From Pseudomonas cavernae (lineage in GTDB: Bacteria > Pseudomonadota > Gammaproteobacteria > Pseudomonadales > Pseudomonadaceae), in NCBI RefSeq assembly GCF_003595175.1, contig NZ_CP032419.1, forward strand, positions 2,170,001 to 2,234,000: a stretch of 64,000 bases of DNA. Reading direction: 5' to 3'. The notes beneath the pieces are model-generated. The model worked only from the letters and a program-made list of their open reading frames with translations, did not search any database and was not told the origin of the DNA. The position numbers were made by a program, and so were the translations under genes. Below are positions 19,746 through 28,109 of the stretch, piece after piece. Positions within the stretch are counted from its first letter, which is position 1. Every line of letters begins with the position of its first letter.

Positions 19746-20150
19746 TCATTGAACCCATACCCCATCATGCTCGATCCGGACGATCTGTCCCATGGGGGAG
19801 CGGGTGCCGCCGCCGTCTGTCGACGTGACGGTCTGGTTGTCCAAGATGTAGGCCGTCGCGAGCAGATGTGCTTGGGTGATGGTGCCGTCATTGACCCATT
19901 TGAGCGCGTAGCTGGTCGGCCGCTGGACTTGGACCACCAACTCGCCGTCTTCGCCGCCGCTGTTGTCCACGGTAGCCCTCGCAGCGCCTGCATAGGTCAG
20001 GTCGGGGGATTCCATGCCGGAGACGCCGAAACCTTCGCTGTCGACTGCCACTATGGTTCCGTAGAACACGTGAGCACCTGCGGCCAGGGGGATTGGGATG
20101 ATGTCTGGTGCCCATCTTTCAAAGGGACGATCTTTGGCGATGCTGGTCAT
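19746..20150 (-). CDS. Phage structural protein, decoration/cement-like
   Basis: A 134-residue protein rich in beta-strand patterns. Its architecture (FYGTIVAVDSEGFGVSG early, AHLLATAYILDNQTVTST late, then GQIVRIEHDGVWVQ) resembles small capsid cement or decoration proteins of the DUF2190 type, but I recognise this by pattern only. It follows the tape measure gene by 8 bp with an AGGAAGC ribosome-binding site, and is the last gene before the element's left end. Decoration genes normally sit beside the major head gene, so its place after the tape measure either means the assignment is wrong or the order has been rearranged. Confidence 0.55.
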   Translation of the reverse strand: MTSIAKDRPFERWAPDIIPIPLAAGAHVFYGTIVAVDSEGFGVSGMESPDLTYAGAARATVDNSGGEDGELVVQVQRPTSYALKWVNDGTITQAHLLATAYILDNQTVTSTDGGGTRSPMGQIVRIEHDGVWVQ

Positions 20151-20158
20151 GCTTCCTC

Positions 20159-22621
20159 CTAGAGGCGAGTTTTGCCGTGCTTGAGACGAGCCATGCGCAG
20201 TACATCTGCGAAGGACTCCTGTTCGGCCTTGAGTGGCGGTAGGCGGTTCCCGTCGATGGTCAGGTTCACCGTGCCGAGTGATTTAGGGGTGTCGTGCATT
20301 GCGGCATTGAGCACGCCGTCTGCTGCGGGAATGCTGGGGGTGAGTCGATTACCCACGAACCCACCCGCCGCGAACTTTGGCAGACGCAGGCTGTTGAACT
20401 GTTGCAGCAGCTCCGGCCCGTAGTGCTGCACAGCCGCTGCGCGCATCACGAACTCGCCGTTGGAAAGCCGCGCCAGGATGGAGTCGCTGGTGCCTGAGCC
20501 AGGGCCTTGGATGAGGCCACCGATGGCATAGCCCGGATAGTTGACCTGCGGGGTTTGCAGGGCCATGGCGTTCATCGCATCGGTGCCTTCGACGTTGTAG
20601 GGCACCATACGCACCGGGATGGTCAGCGTCTGGCCGAGATTGGCTGCCAGGGCCTGCATCTGAGAGACAAGCGCGCCTACCGCTTCCTCGTCCATGGTCG
20701 GGGTAATCTTCACCTCCTTCAGTTCGTCGGCCTGGGCTTTGAGTAAGGCGATGTTCATGGCGATGACAGCCAGCTTGTTGTCGGCCTCGGTCTGCTCTAG
20801 GTCGTTGGCCGCCAGCTCGATGTCCTGCAGCTCCTTGGCGAAGCCGCTGAGGCCATAGGTGTTTTCACCGGCGGCCTGAAGGTCGAGCAGCATCTGCCGC
20901 GCTGCTTCGGCCTGGCGCTGAGCCGTCTCGAAATCTCCCTTGCGTAAGGCCTCCTTAGCGCCGACCTTGAGCGCGTTGGCGCTCGCATAGCTGGGTTCTT
21001 GGCTGGTACTTGGCAGGTTCAGCTGGGCAATCGTTTGTGCGTATTTCTGCTCGATAGCAAGGCGCTCATCCTTGACCTTCTTGCTGTCGGCGAGCGCCTT
21101 TTTCTCGGCGGCCTGAAGGGCTTTGATCGCCGTTTCGGCATCTTTCAATTGCCGATCTTGCAGCGACTTCAGTTCACCAATGTATTGGGTCTGGGCATTC
21201 ACTTCTTTTTGCCGAGCTTCCTCGGCGGCAGCGTGAGCAGCATCGGCAAGCGCCTTCATCTCGGCATTCATGCCGCTCTGCTGTTCGACCAACTGCACTC
21301 GCTCCTTCTTGAGCGCATCCAGCTTGTTTTTCAGCTCGTCGTCCGAGTAGAGCATGTCGACGAGAATATCGCCGACGCTCCAGCCATTGAGGGTCTTTTC
21401 GATGGCCTTGATCTCGTTGTCGATCTCGTCGATACGCGTGATGCTGCCGGCCGCCTGAGCGGCCCAAACCGCAATCTGATTTCCCAGTGAGCCGAGGTCG
21501 GATATGGCGCCAAGGGCGACCGACCCAAGACGCACGATGGCGGAAGTCACCTGGCCGATTCCTTCAGCTGTGGCTGGGTCTTCGACCTGCTGGCGTAGGG
21601 CGTTCAGCGAGTCGATCAGTGGCTGAAGGTTGGTCTTTCCAACGGCCCCGTTTATCGAGTCCGACAAGGCTGTCATGGCGCCGCCTACCGTCTCCGGCAA
21701 GCTGGCCGCCTCAGTGCGCAAGGTTTCGAGCTGGCTGGTCAGTGCGTCGGTGACAACGCCCGCTGTCAGCAGGCCTTGCGCGGCCATTTCTTTCAGGGCT
21801 GCAACCGGGACACCGATGCCTGCTGCCAAGGCTTGCATGAGCCGCGGCGCCTGTTCTGCCACGGAGTTGAACTCATCGCCTCGCAGTGCGCCGGCCCCGA
21901 GTGCCTGGGCGAACTGGATAACGCCGTTCTCGGCCTCCTGAGCGCTTGCGCCCGATACCCGAAAAGCTGTTGCCACCGACTCGGTCAGCTTGATGATGTC
22001 CGCCTGAGAGCGGCCAGCCTCCTTGAGTGGGCGGCTGATCCGGCCATAGAGGGTGTAAAGCGATGCCAGTGGCGACTGGGTGGCCGTGGCAATGCGGGCC
22101 AGTTCGGCTTGAGCGGTGTTGAATTCTTCCTGCGAACTGGTGGCCAGCTTCAGCCGGGCATTCATCAGGGTGTAAGCATCGGCAGCGCGGGCGATGGCCG
22201 CAATGGATTGCACGCCGGCATATGCACCGATGGCGCTGCCAACTCCTGAACCGATGCGATTCGCCAAGGCAGCTTGCGCCCCAGCGATCTGCGCCTGGCG
22301 ACCGACCGCCTGAGTCGTCTGGACGGCCTCAGTGCGCAACTGGCGTTGCTCTGCGGCCAACTGGCGCGATGCGGTGCTGGTCCTGAGCTGCTGTGCTGCC
22401 AAGGCGGCCAGGGCGATCTGCTGTCGAGCTGCGGCACCGTCTAGATTCCGGGTTGCCTGTGCTGCGGCCAGCGTTTCGCCTTGCACCTGTTGCAGGGTGG
22501 ACGCTTGGCCGAGGGGCTTCCTCAACTGTTCGACCAGCGCCTTGAAGTCGCCACGAAAGCCCTGAGCTGCCCGTTTGGCCTGCTCGGCATCAAGGGAAAT
22601 GGAAAGCCGGACGTCTGTCAT
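20159..22621 (-). CDS. Phage tail tape measure protein
   Basis: An 820-residue protein that would set tail length and be injected ahead of DNA. The N-terminus (TDVRLSISLDAEQAKRAAQGF) and the block DAYTLMNARLKLATSSQEEF ... GDEFNSVAEQAPRLMQALAAGIGV match the conserved tape-measure N-terminal domain. Long Ala/Gln/Glu-rich helices (about 420-600) and a C-terminal YAIGGLIQGPGSGTSDSIL followed by LSNGEFVMRAAAVQHYG complete a typical siphovirus-type protein. The ATG overlaps the stop of the frame that would carry the chaperone extension (ATGA). It appears intact although the rest of the tail is missing. Confidence 0.9.
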   Translation of the reverse strand: MTDVRLSISLDAEQAKRAAQGFRGDFKALVEQLRKPLGQASTLQQVQGETLAAAQATRNLDGAAARQQIALAALAAQQLRTSTASRQLAAEQRQLRTEAVQTTQAVGRQAQIAGAQAALANRIGSGVGSAIGAYAGVQSIAAIARAADAYTLMNARLKLATSSQEEFNTAQAELARIATATQSPLASLYTLYGRISRPLKEAGRSQADIIKLTESVATAFRVSGASAQEAENGVIQFAQALGAGALRGDEFNSVAEQAPRLMQALAAGIGVPVAALKEMAAQGLLTAGVVTDALTSQLETLRTEAASLPETVGGAMTALSDSINGAVGKTNLQPLIDSLNALRQQVEDPATAEGIGQVTSAIVRLGSVALGAISDLGSLGNQIAVWAAQAAGSITRIDEIDNEIKAIEKTLNGWSVGDILVDMLYSDDELKNKLDALKKERVQLVEQQSGMNAEMKALADAAHAAAEEARQKEVNAQTQYIGELKSLQDRQLKDAETAIKALQAAEKKALADSKKVKDERLAIEQKYAQTIAQLNLPSTSQEPSYASANALKVGAKEALRKGDFETAQRQAEAARQMLLDLQAAGENTYGLSGFAKELQDIELAANDLEQTEADNKLAVIAMNIALLKAQADELKEVKITPTMDEEAVGALVSQMQALAANLGQTLTIPVRMVPYNVEGTDAMNAMALQTPQVNYPGYAIGGLIQGPGSGTSDSILARLSNGEFVMRAAAVQHYGPELLQQFNSLRLPKFAAGGFVGNRLTPSIPAADGVLNAAMHDTPKSLGTVNLTIDGNRLPPLKAEQESFADVLRMARLKHGKTRL

Positions 22622-22745
22622 TGCGTTGCCTCAGCAGCCTTTAATGCGGCCAGGAAAAAAGACCAGGGATAGTACGGAGTGTGTACATGCCCAAGGCGCA
22701 CCAGGGCATGTACACACTTATCAAACTCGCTCAGACCTTGGCGTT
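22618..22745 (-). CDS. Possible frameshift extension of the tail assembly chaperone
   Basis: In the -1 frame relative to the 107-residue chaperone there is an open stretch ending ...GHVHTPYYPWSFFLAALKAAEATQ, whose stop overlaps the tape-measure ATG. Tailed phages commonly make a long chaperone form by -1 frameshifting at this point. The overlap contains CGGAAAC (plus-strand 22743-22749), a weak slippery candidate, 10 bases before the zero-frame stop. No independent start with a good ribosome-binding site is apparent. Confidence 0.45.
22681..22715. repeat. Perfect 12-bp inverted repeat inside the chaperone extension
   Basis: GTGTACATGCCC (22681-22692) and GGGCATGTACAC (22704-22715) form a perfect stem with an 11-base loop. 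It lies about 30 bases downstream of the putative slip site and may act as a frameshift stimulator or an mRNA control hairpin before the tape measure gene. Confidence 0.7.
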
Positions 22746-23054
22746 TCCGTCGTGGCCGCTCATGACCTTGACGCGACGGAGGAAGTCGAAAAAATCCGGA
22801 TTCAGCTCCTTGCATACCTGGATCACTTCGCGCAGTTGGGTGGGCCGTAGGGCGTCGATCTGCTCGTCGGCCAGGCTGCTCATGCGCTTCAGGTCGCTGA
22901 ACGCGCAGTCATTGAAGAAAGCCACATCAATCAAGCCCTCTTCGCTGAACTCGCCGGAGAGCCAGGTGCGCACCTGCATCACGGTCATTTCGCGGACGGT
23001 GATGCGGATATCGCCAAAGACCAGCTCGCGGCTGTTGGTTGTATGTTGAGTCAC
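22731..23054 (-). CDS. Phage tail assembly chaperone-like protein
   Basis: A 107-residue small acidic protein immediately upstream of the tape measure gene, the standard place for the G-type tail assembly chaperone. It starts MTQHTTNSRELVFGDIRITVREMTV and ends SGHDGNAKV. The middle (AFSDLKRMSSLADEQIDALRPTQLREVI) is helical. Assignment rests mainly on size, position and the overlapping -1 frame; direct family recognition is moderate. The ribosome-binding site is AGGAG about 7 bases before the ATG. Confidence 0.65.
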   Translation of the reverse strand: MTQHTTNSRELVFGDIRITVREMTVMQVRTWLSGEFSEEGLIDVAFFNDCAFSDLKRMSSLADEQIDALRPTQLREVIQVCKELNPDFFDFLRRVKVMSGHDGNAKV

Positions 23055-23122
23055 TGTTTTTTCTCCTGGTGCGCTGCGATGAGTGAGTTGACGCAGCGCG
23101 TGGGTAGCAAAAGGCCTGAGTG

Positions 23123-23689
23123 CTAGTCGCTGATGGCGCGATTGAGGGAGAGAATCTTGGCTTCGACATCTGCCAGCTGCGCCTGTAGCGCCTTAAGGTC
23201 GCGGTCGGCTTCATTGGCCAACTGCCGACGCGCTTCGGCTGGCGGGTTGTCGCTATTGCCCCAGTCTTCGCCGTAGCGGGCATGCAACGCCTCAAGCAAG
23301 CGAGCATGGATAGCCTCTGGAAAGTAGAAGCACAGCTCGGCACCGCTTACGGCAGCACCTAACGCGCCTGCCAATACGTCAACCGATCCCGAGTCTATTT
23401 TCTGCCACTCGATCTGACTGTGAGGTCTGGCCTGTCCATGGGTGGCCGGGGTTTCACGTAAGCTCCAGCGGCTGGCAAAACCTTCCCCGCGCTGGTCAAT
23501 TGCTCGGCGCAGATAGGCGGCGTAATCCGTCAAGGAAATCGGGCCGTACAGCGTCCCGTTGACACGACTCATTGCTGCCGAGATTTTCGAATCCAGTTCG
23601 ACTTTCAGCTTGCTGAGGATGTCGCGCTGTTCTTTTACGGCCGCAATCGTTGCCTCGTATCCATCAGCCTTGTGAGCGTTGTTTGTCAT
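23123..23689 (-). CDS. Hypothetical phage protein
   Basis: A 188-residue protein lying between the head gene gpT and the chaperone. It has an N-terminal coiled coil (about 15-45), a central segment with no recognised motif, and a C-terminal coiled coil (AEARRQLANEADRDLKALQAQLADVEAKIL, split by eye). I do not recognise a family. Position suggests a head or head-tail joining accessory. AGGTAC upstream is a weak ribosome-binding site. Confidence 0.6.
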   Translation of the reverse strand: MTNNAHKADGYEATIAAVKEQRDILSKLKVELDSKISAAMSRVNGTLYGPISLTDYAAYLRRAIDQRGEGFASRWSLRETPATHGQARPHSQIEWQKIDSGSVDVLAGALGAAVSGAELCFYFPEAIHARLLEALHARYGEDWGNSDNPPAEARRQLANEADRDLKALQAQLADVEAKILSLNRAISD

Positions 23690-23763
23690 TGTGTGTACCT
23701 TTCAGAGGATGCCTGGTTGGAGCGGCTCATTTAGCGTGAGCCGCCGTGCCATTTGCGAAGTGG

Positions 23764-24672
23764 TTAGGTAAGCCAAGGGCAAACAAGAACCTTGGCGCTA
23801 TTCGCCCAGGGGTTGCCGCCGCTCTCATCTTTGGCCAGTAGCTTGAGCGCTTGCCCTTCGAGGCCAGGGGGTACGACCAGAATATTTGGGGTGATGGCCA
23901 GCGGCCGGCCACCATCGGCTTTCATGCCCCGCATCGCTGCACGAGCAGCTCCGTAATGGATCGCGTCCAGGGGCTGTTTCGAGGCATAGGCCATCTGCCA
24001 GAAACCAAAGCCGGCATTGCAGCGATAGCGCACGCCGTGCACGTATTCATCATGGTTAAACACGTGGTCGCTGTTGGTAGGGTCTGTTTTGCTGACCAGC
24101 TCAGCCTTTGTGCGCTCCTGAAAGATAAGCGGTTTGATCGACCGAGACGTATCCAGCAGATACCACGTCGGGCCGGCATTAGTGGCCGGTACATCCATAT
24201 TGCTAACCGCTTCAGCAACGCCAGTGCCGTCGACGTTCGGGTATACCGGGTGCTCCACATCGAAGAAGTTTTTCCCGTCATAACAGGCAGTCGAAAAGCC
24301 AGCGGCCAGCAGGTCAAAAATCAGCTCATCAGGATGAGTACCCGTAGCTCGGCCCATCTCTTCAAACATCGGGCGGTAAACCCCAGCACTGTCGTCTTCA
24401 ACAGTGGTGCGAGGTATACCTACTGTCGCTTCGAACAGTTTGTTGTCGATTGAATAGCTATGAAGCTGCATGTCTTTCAATACACGAGGGCCAAGCCATT
24501 CGCGAAGTCGTGGGAATTGACCGAGCCAGCTATAGACGTTACTGGCTGCTGCGCTGGGGATCAGGGTTGCTACTTCTTGCCATTGGCTTGGTGCGTTTTC
24601 GAGCCCGCGCTTGTAGTCAGAGTGGAGTCCGACGAAAAGCGCCTGCAATAGGCCTGGGGTTACAACTGCCAT
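23764..24672 (-). CDS. Mu-like major head protein gpT
   Basis: A 302-residue Mu-type major capsid subunit. Family landmarks are the N-terminus ...VTPGLLQALFVGLHSDYKRGLENAP with WQEVATLIPSAAASNVYSWLG, the conserved GIPRTTVEDDSAGVYRPMFEEMG, DGKNFFDVEHPV, and the C-terminal NILVVPPGLEGQALKLL. Such capsids form the icosahedral head of Mu, B3 and D3112-like phages. The ATG has a GGAG ribosome-binding site and shares a base with the Mor stop (TAATG), an arrangement probably created by deletion. The gene looks intact. Confidence 0.92.
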   Translation of the reverse strand: MAVVTPGLLQALFVGLHSDYKRGLENAPSQWQEVATLIPSAAASNVYSWLGQFPRLREWLGPRVLKDMQLHSYSIDNKLFEATVGIPRTTVEDDSAGVYRPMFEEMGRATGTHPDELIFDLLAAGFSTACYDGKNFFDVEHPVYPNVDGTGVAEAVSNMDVPATNAGPTWYLLDTSRSIKPLIFQERTKAELVSKTDPTNSDHVFNHDEYVHGVRYRCNAGFGFWQMAYASKQPLDAIHYGAARAAMRGMKADGGRPLAITPNILVVPPGLEGQALKLLAKDESGGNPWANSAKVLVCPWLT

Positions 24673-25193
24673 TAGTGAATCTCCGGGGTGGTTTTAAGGT
24701 GGGCATGCAATGAGTTGGCGTTGCCTGCTGGCGAGTGTCGAGATGTCGCGGGTGGTCTCTTTAGGATGATCCAGATATGGCGGTCGCTGAGTTGATATAA
24801 AGTTGCAAGGTCATTAACAATTTTGTTCATGCTCCGACCTGCAGATATGCCAGCCTCAGCCGCATGATGAATTTCAATGTTGCGTAAGGCGCGCTCAACT
24901 GCGGAGCAGCTCGGTATATAGAGAACTTCCCCGCCGTAATATTTAATCAATCCTTGAACTAACTGCTTACTTCCAATTTTTTCGATTAAATTTTTCCCAG
25001 CCTCGCAAATTTCACCTTTAGGAATATATGTGCTCGTGCCGCCCATGGCTTTTGCGATGGTGAACGCTCCGTATATCCCCATCCGGCTAGCCAAGTTCTG
25101 CACCATTTCAGGCAGTAGATGGGCTACCAATTCAAGGTTGCTCGGCAAACATAGCGGCTTAGGTGGCTGTACTTGAGTGCATATATTGGTCAC
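24672..25193 (-). CDS. mor: Mor-family transcription activator with altered C-terminus
   Basis: A 173-residue relative of Mu Mor/C, the activators of middle and late phage transcription. It has the dimerisation region with GGTSTYIPKGE, then YYGGEVLYIPS, and the helix-turn-helix SMNKIVNDLATLYQLSDRHIWIILKR (about residues 120-147). The last ~25 residues (PPATSRHSPAGNANSLHAHL onward) look like read-through of what was once the non-coding leader of gpT: the reading frame ends exactly on the gpT start. In phages Mor lies far from gpT, so the intervening lysis, terminase, portal and protease genes have been lost. DNA binding may still work. Confidence 0.82.
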   Translation of the reverse strand: MTNICTQVQPPKPLCLPSNLELVAHLLPEMVQNLASRMGIYGAFTIAKAMGGTSTYIPKGEICEAGKNLIEKIGSKQLVQGLIKYYGGEVLYIPSCSAVERALRNIEIHHAAEAGISAGRSMNKIVNDLATLYQLSDRHIWIILKRPPATSRHSPAGNANSLHAHLKTTPEIH

Positions 25194-25509
25194 GTGGTGT
25201 TTTCCGGCTGTCCAATGAGTGATGCCATTGGAGCCATTTACTGACGCCCATCATTAGAGGATGGACGTCAGTAGGAACAGGGGCCGAATTTGGATGGTGT
25301 GCATGAAGGAAATGGTGGTGCTGAAGGGGAAATAGCTTTGCAGTAGTCCGATGGACTGCCGGAATTGCCCGTCAGGCGCGTTAGACCCGCGTTAGATTTG
25401 CGAAGAAACAGCAGATTGCATAAAGGTAGGGCAAGGGGAGCGCTTTAGATCGAACGCCCGTTACAGGGCGTTCTGTGCGTTTGAGCTTAGATAGTTGCTC
25501 AGGGTGAGT
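25194..25509. other. Gap between mor and the ESCO-like gene
   Basis: These 316 bases contain no convincing gene. They hold one hairpin (25452-25473) and presumably the promoter for mor reading leftward. Confidence 0.5.
25452..25473. terminator. Hairpin downstream of the ESCO-like gene
   Basis: GAACGCCC GTTACA GGGCGTTC forms a perfect 8-bp stem 37 bases past the stop codon; there is no clear T run, so terminator strength is doubtful. Confidence 0.5.
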
Positions 25510-26694
25510 TCAGGCGGGTTGAGAGAGGTGGGAGCGTTGTTGATCCGTACCATGCTGGCGAACAAAAATCTCCATGGCGTCGGATAGTGGGTGCTCTATA
25601 TCGAAGTCGCCATAACGCTCTAGGAAGGTCGGCCACCGACTTAGCAGGACGCCATGTCGCCGCATGCTTGGTATTACCCATATCCAGGCTAGAGACCATT
25701 TTCCCTTGCGCTGCATAAATGCGCAGGCCCCTACAATGGTTCCGGGGGGAAAGATGCCATTGTGATCAGCGAACAGGTAACCGTGGGCGTTTGATGTGGC
25801 CTTTTGTGCGCTGCTGCCATTCCACTGGAGGAAGTCGTAGTGGAACATTCTCCTGAACTGTGCAGCTCTTTCGCGAACCGCCTGATGCATCCATAGAGGT
25901 GAATTCCCGTTAACTAGCTCTGGCTCCTTGTGGCGTAGAAGGCGCTCCGCGAACTGGCGCTTCGGTTTTGGTTCAAGAATTCGTTTTAACCTGCTGTGCT
26001 CTGAGCGATGGGTCAGGCTGGATTCGAGGTCTCCTTTTTGATAGCAAATTCCGCAATAGTCGCAGGTTATATTCTGGCGCGGTTTTAGGTTGCGATGTTT
26101 GGGGCCGGTTACCTCCAGTCGATATGCCTTTTCTTTCACCATGATTACTTTATATCGGTATCCGGTGGCGCTTTTGAAGCGCTCTTCCTCCCAGAATCCA
26201 TGCATGATATCTAGGTCTGATTTAATAGTTATCCGGGAGCGGTGTCTTAGTTTTTCATGATTCCAAACGCTAAGCTCGCTTTCGGTTAGTGTGGTCTTGT
26301 TCTTTAGCTTTTTTGCAAGTCGCTGAATGATGGGTGCCGGGTTTAGATCAATTCCAAGGTCTTCTAGGTGGATTAATAGGGCTGCTGCGTCAAAGGCTTC
26401 GATGCCAGGATGGCCGACAGAAGAGCTATAGGCAAAACGGGGCTTGTGGTAGAGGTAACGCAAAGGAATGCTGTTATATGCGGCGAGTTCTTTAATCAAG
26501 AAACTTAAGCGGTATGAGCCTCGACGCTCAGATGAGGATATGTAGTCCTCAAGGTCGCTCAAGTATATGGCGCTGGACTTGATAAACTGCTGTTCTTGGG
26601 GTGTTAAGAAATTTCTCTCAGCTGGTGGCGTGGGCTCTTCCTTCAGGAGCTCAATCAGCCTCTCCAGAACATCGACAGGCAGCTTTTCAGACAT
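25510..26694 (-). CDS. Eco1/ESCO-like zinc-finger protein with GNAT-like C-terminal domain
   Basis: A 394-residue protein from the ATG at 26694 (AAGGA eight bases upstream); a TTG at 26760 would add 22 residues. Residues 1-200 are unrecognised and helical. At about 211-233 is a C2H2 finger, CDYCGICYQKGDLESSLTHR followed by SEH (C211, C214, H229, H233), very like the finger of eukaryotic Eco1/ESCO cohesin acetyltransferases. The C-terminus has FPPGTIVGACAFMQ, then WIWVIPSMRRHGVLLSRWPT and HPLSDAMEIFVRQHG, matching the ESCO GNAT pattern of IWV..x.MRRxGIxSR then an SD-containing loop. Target unknown. Codon usage is visibly more AT-rich than the flanking transposition genes. Family placement is by eye. 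Confidence 0.6.
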   Translation of the reverse strand: MSEKLPVDVLERLIELLKEEPTPPAERNFLTPQEQQFIKSSAIYLSDLEDYISSSERRGSYRLSFLIKELAAYNSIPLRYLYHKPRFAYSSSVGHPGIEAFDAAALLIHLEDLGIDLNPAPIIQRLAKKLKNKTTLTESELSVWNHEKLRHRSRITIKSDLDIMHGFWEEERFKSATGYRYKVIMVKEKAYRLEVTGPKHRNLKPRQNITCDYCGICYQKGDLESSLTHRSEHSRLKRILEPKPKRQFAERLLRHKEPELVNGNSPLWMHQAVRERAAQFRRMFHYDFLQWNGSSAQKATSNAHGYLFADHNGIFPPGTIVGACAFMQRKGKWSLAWIWVIPSMRRHGVLLSRWPTFLERYGDFDIEHPLSDAMEIFVRQHGTDQQRSHLSQPA

Positions 26695-26765
26695 GAGGTC
26701 GTCCTTGGCTTGGTGCTTAGGGTTGTCAGCCAGCCTGCCAAGTACCTCATGTATCTGCAAGGCGA

Positions 26766-27377
26766 CTATTTGTCATGAGGAGGCCTGAGGACGAAAACAA
26801 CCTTACCCACGTTCGGGTCATACAGTTGAGCGCTGCGCTGAATCATCGGTGCTTGTGGCCCGGTGTACATACTGCGTTTAAGTCGGTATCTAGCCTGTCT
26901 ACCGGGTTGTGACGGTGTTACCAGGTCGAGGTATCCACCCCAATTCAGCCACTTGAGATAGTTCTTGGCGGTGGCCAGGCTGGTGGCTGAGGCAGCGCTG
27001 GCATTGGTGGCCAACTCTGAAGCATTGACGCTGTCCAGTATGCGCAGCGTTCGCCACATGGCTTCTGTGCCACGGCCTTGCAAGCTGGGTGTTCCGTCTA
27101 GGCGAAGGCGAGGGGCTTCGGCTCCGGTGTCCCTTACAAGTCGGAACGCCGCCAGTTCACCAACGCCGCCACAGCGCTCCAGAAAGCCTCCTTTGCGCAG
27201 GCAACTGATGTAGGTTTTTACCGTCTCATCGGCGATGTTCGTGCGCCGGCTAATGGCGTAGCCGCTGATTCCGGCCGGGTATTGTCGCAACACATCCCAG
27301 ATTCTTTGACGGTTGTCTTTGCCATCTAGCATGCACAGGTGGGCGGGTTTTCGGCCGTTGTTCCGCATGTGACTCAT
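26766..27377 (-). CDS. Double winged-helix phage protein
   Basis: A 203-residue protein with two predicted winged-helix domains: about 20-85 (NRQRIWDVLRQYPAGISGYA, then ADETVKTYISCLRKGGFLER) and about 108-165 (AMWRTLRILDSVNASELATN, then TAKNYLKWLNWGGYLDLV). Similar proteins follow the B gene in B3-type Pseudomonas transposable phages, to my recollection, with no assigned role. The ATG overlaps the stop of the MuB-like gene (ATGA), so they are translated together. It may regulate early transcription or assist transposition. Confidence 0.7.
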   Translation of the reverse strand: MSHMRNNGRKPAHLCMLDGKDNRQRIWDVLRQYPAGISGYAISRRTNIADETVKTYISCLRKGGFLERCGGVGELAAFRLVRDTGAEAPRLRLDGTPSLQGRGTEAMWRTLRILDSVNASELATNASAASATSLATAKNYLKWLNWGGYLDLVTPSQPGRQARYRLKRSMYTGPQAPMIQRSAQLYDPNVGKVVFVLRPPHDK

Positions 27378-28087
27378 CGCCGTGGTGGCTCGCCAGTGAA
27401 CCACCTGCGCTCACCCCATTGCTCTAGGTTGATGCTGTCCAGGCACATTGCAGATGCCTCGGAGTAGACGTGGTACAGGTTGACGACAATCCGCCGCAAG
27501 CAGCCACGGACAGCCCGCAGTAAGTCCTCAAGTAAGTCGTCATCTATATACAGTTTCGGGTAACTGCTGTCGGCGAGTATGCGTATGTCCTCGACGGTTG
27601 CTGGCAAGGCGGGTACCCACTCAAGCACGCGATTGTGTAAGCGCTCCAGTTTCGCCAGTGAGTTGGGGACCCGCTCTTCTCCAATAAGTACAAGGGTGCC
27701 GTGGCTTGCGTTATAGATGTCGGTCAGTACGTTGGCTGCGGCTTTGTCCAGCAGGTACTGAGCGTCATCCACGATCAGTGGGCGGGCGCTGTGTGATAGC
27801 TGATCTGCTATCTGGTCAACCATCTCCGACATCGTACGATGAGGGAAGATGGCCATTTCTTTAAGAATCGCGGCGAGGAAAGCCTTTTTCGTCCAAGTGT
27901 CTCGGCATTCGACGTAGTAGCCGCGATAGATGTTGGCGGCAAAGGTCGCGCCCACGGTCTTGCCAAGACCGCTTGCACCGTACATCACCACCAGCCCAGG
28001 TAGATTGTCAGGACGGTTTTGCGCACGCTCTATGGCACTGGCCAGCAGCCCCACATTGGTCAAAGGTACGATCTTCGATCCGTTCAT
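27374..28087 (-). CDS. MuB-like transposition ATPase
   Basis: A 237-residue AAA+ ATPase with Walker A GASGLGKT (about 37-44) and Walker B PLIVDDAQYLL (about 113-118), followed by the sensor LVLIGEERVP. This type delivers target DNA to the transposase and gives immunity. The ATG at 28087 follows GGAG. It starts 22 bp after the transposase gene and overlaps the winged-helix gene. It lacks the N-terminal HTH of Mu B itself, resembling the shorter AAA_22 proteins of B3-like phages and TniB/TnsC systems. Confidence 0.88.
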   Translation of the reverse strand: MNGSKIVPLTNVGLLASAIERAQNRPDNLPGLVVMYGASGLGKTVGATFAANIYRGYYVECRDTWTKKAFLAAILKEMAIFPHRTMSEMVDQIADQLSHSARPLIVDDAQYLLDKAAANVLTDIYNASHGTLVLIGEERVPNSLAKLERLHNRVLEWVPALPATVEDIRILADSSYPKLYIDDDLLEDLLRAVRGCLRRIVVNLYHVYSEASAMCLDSINLEQWGERRWFTGEPPRR

Positions 28088-28109
28088 TGTTTTCTCCGTT
28101 TCGGCCTGC

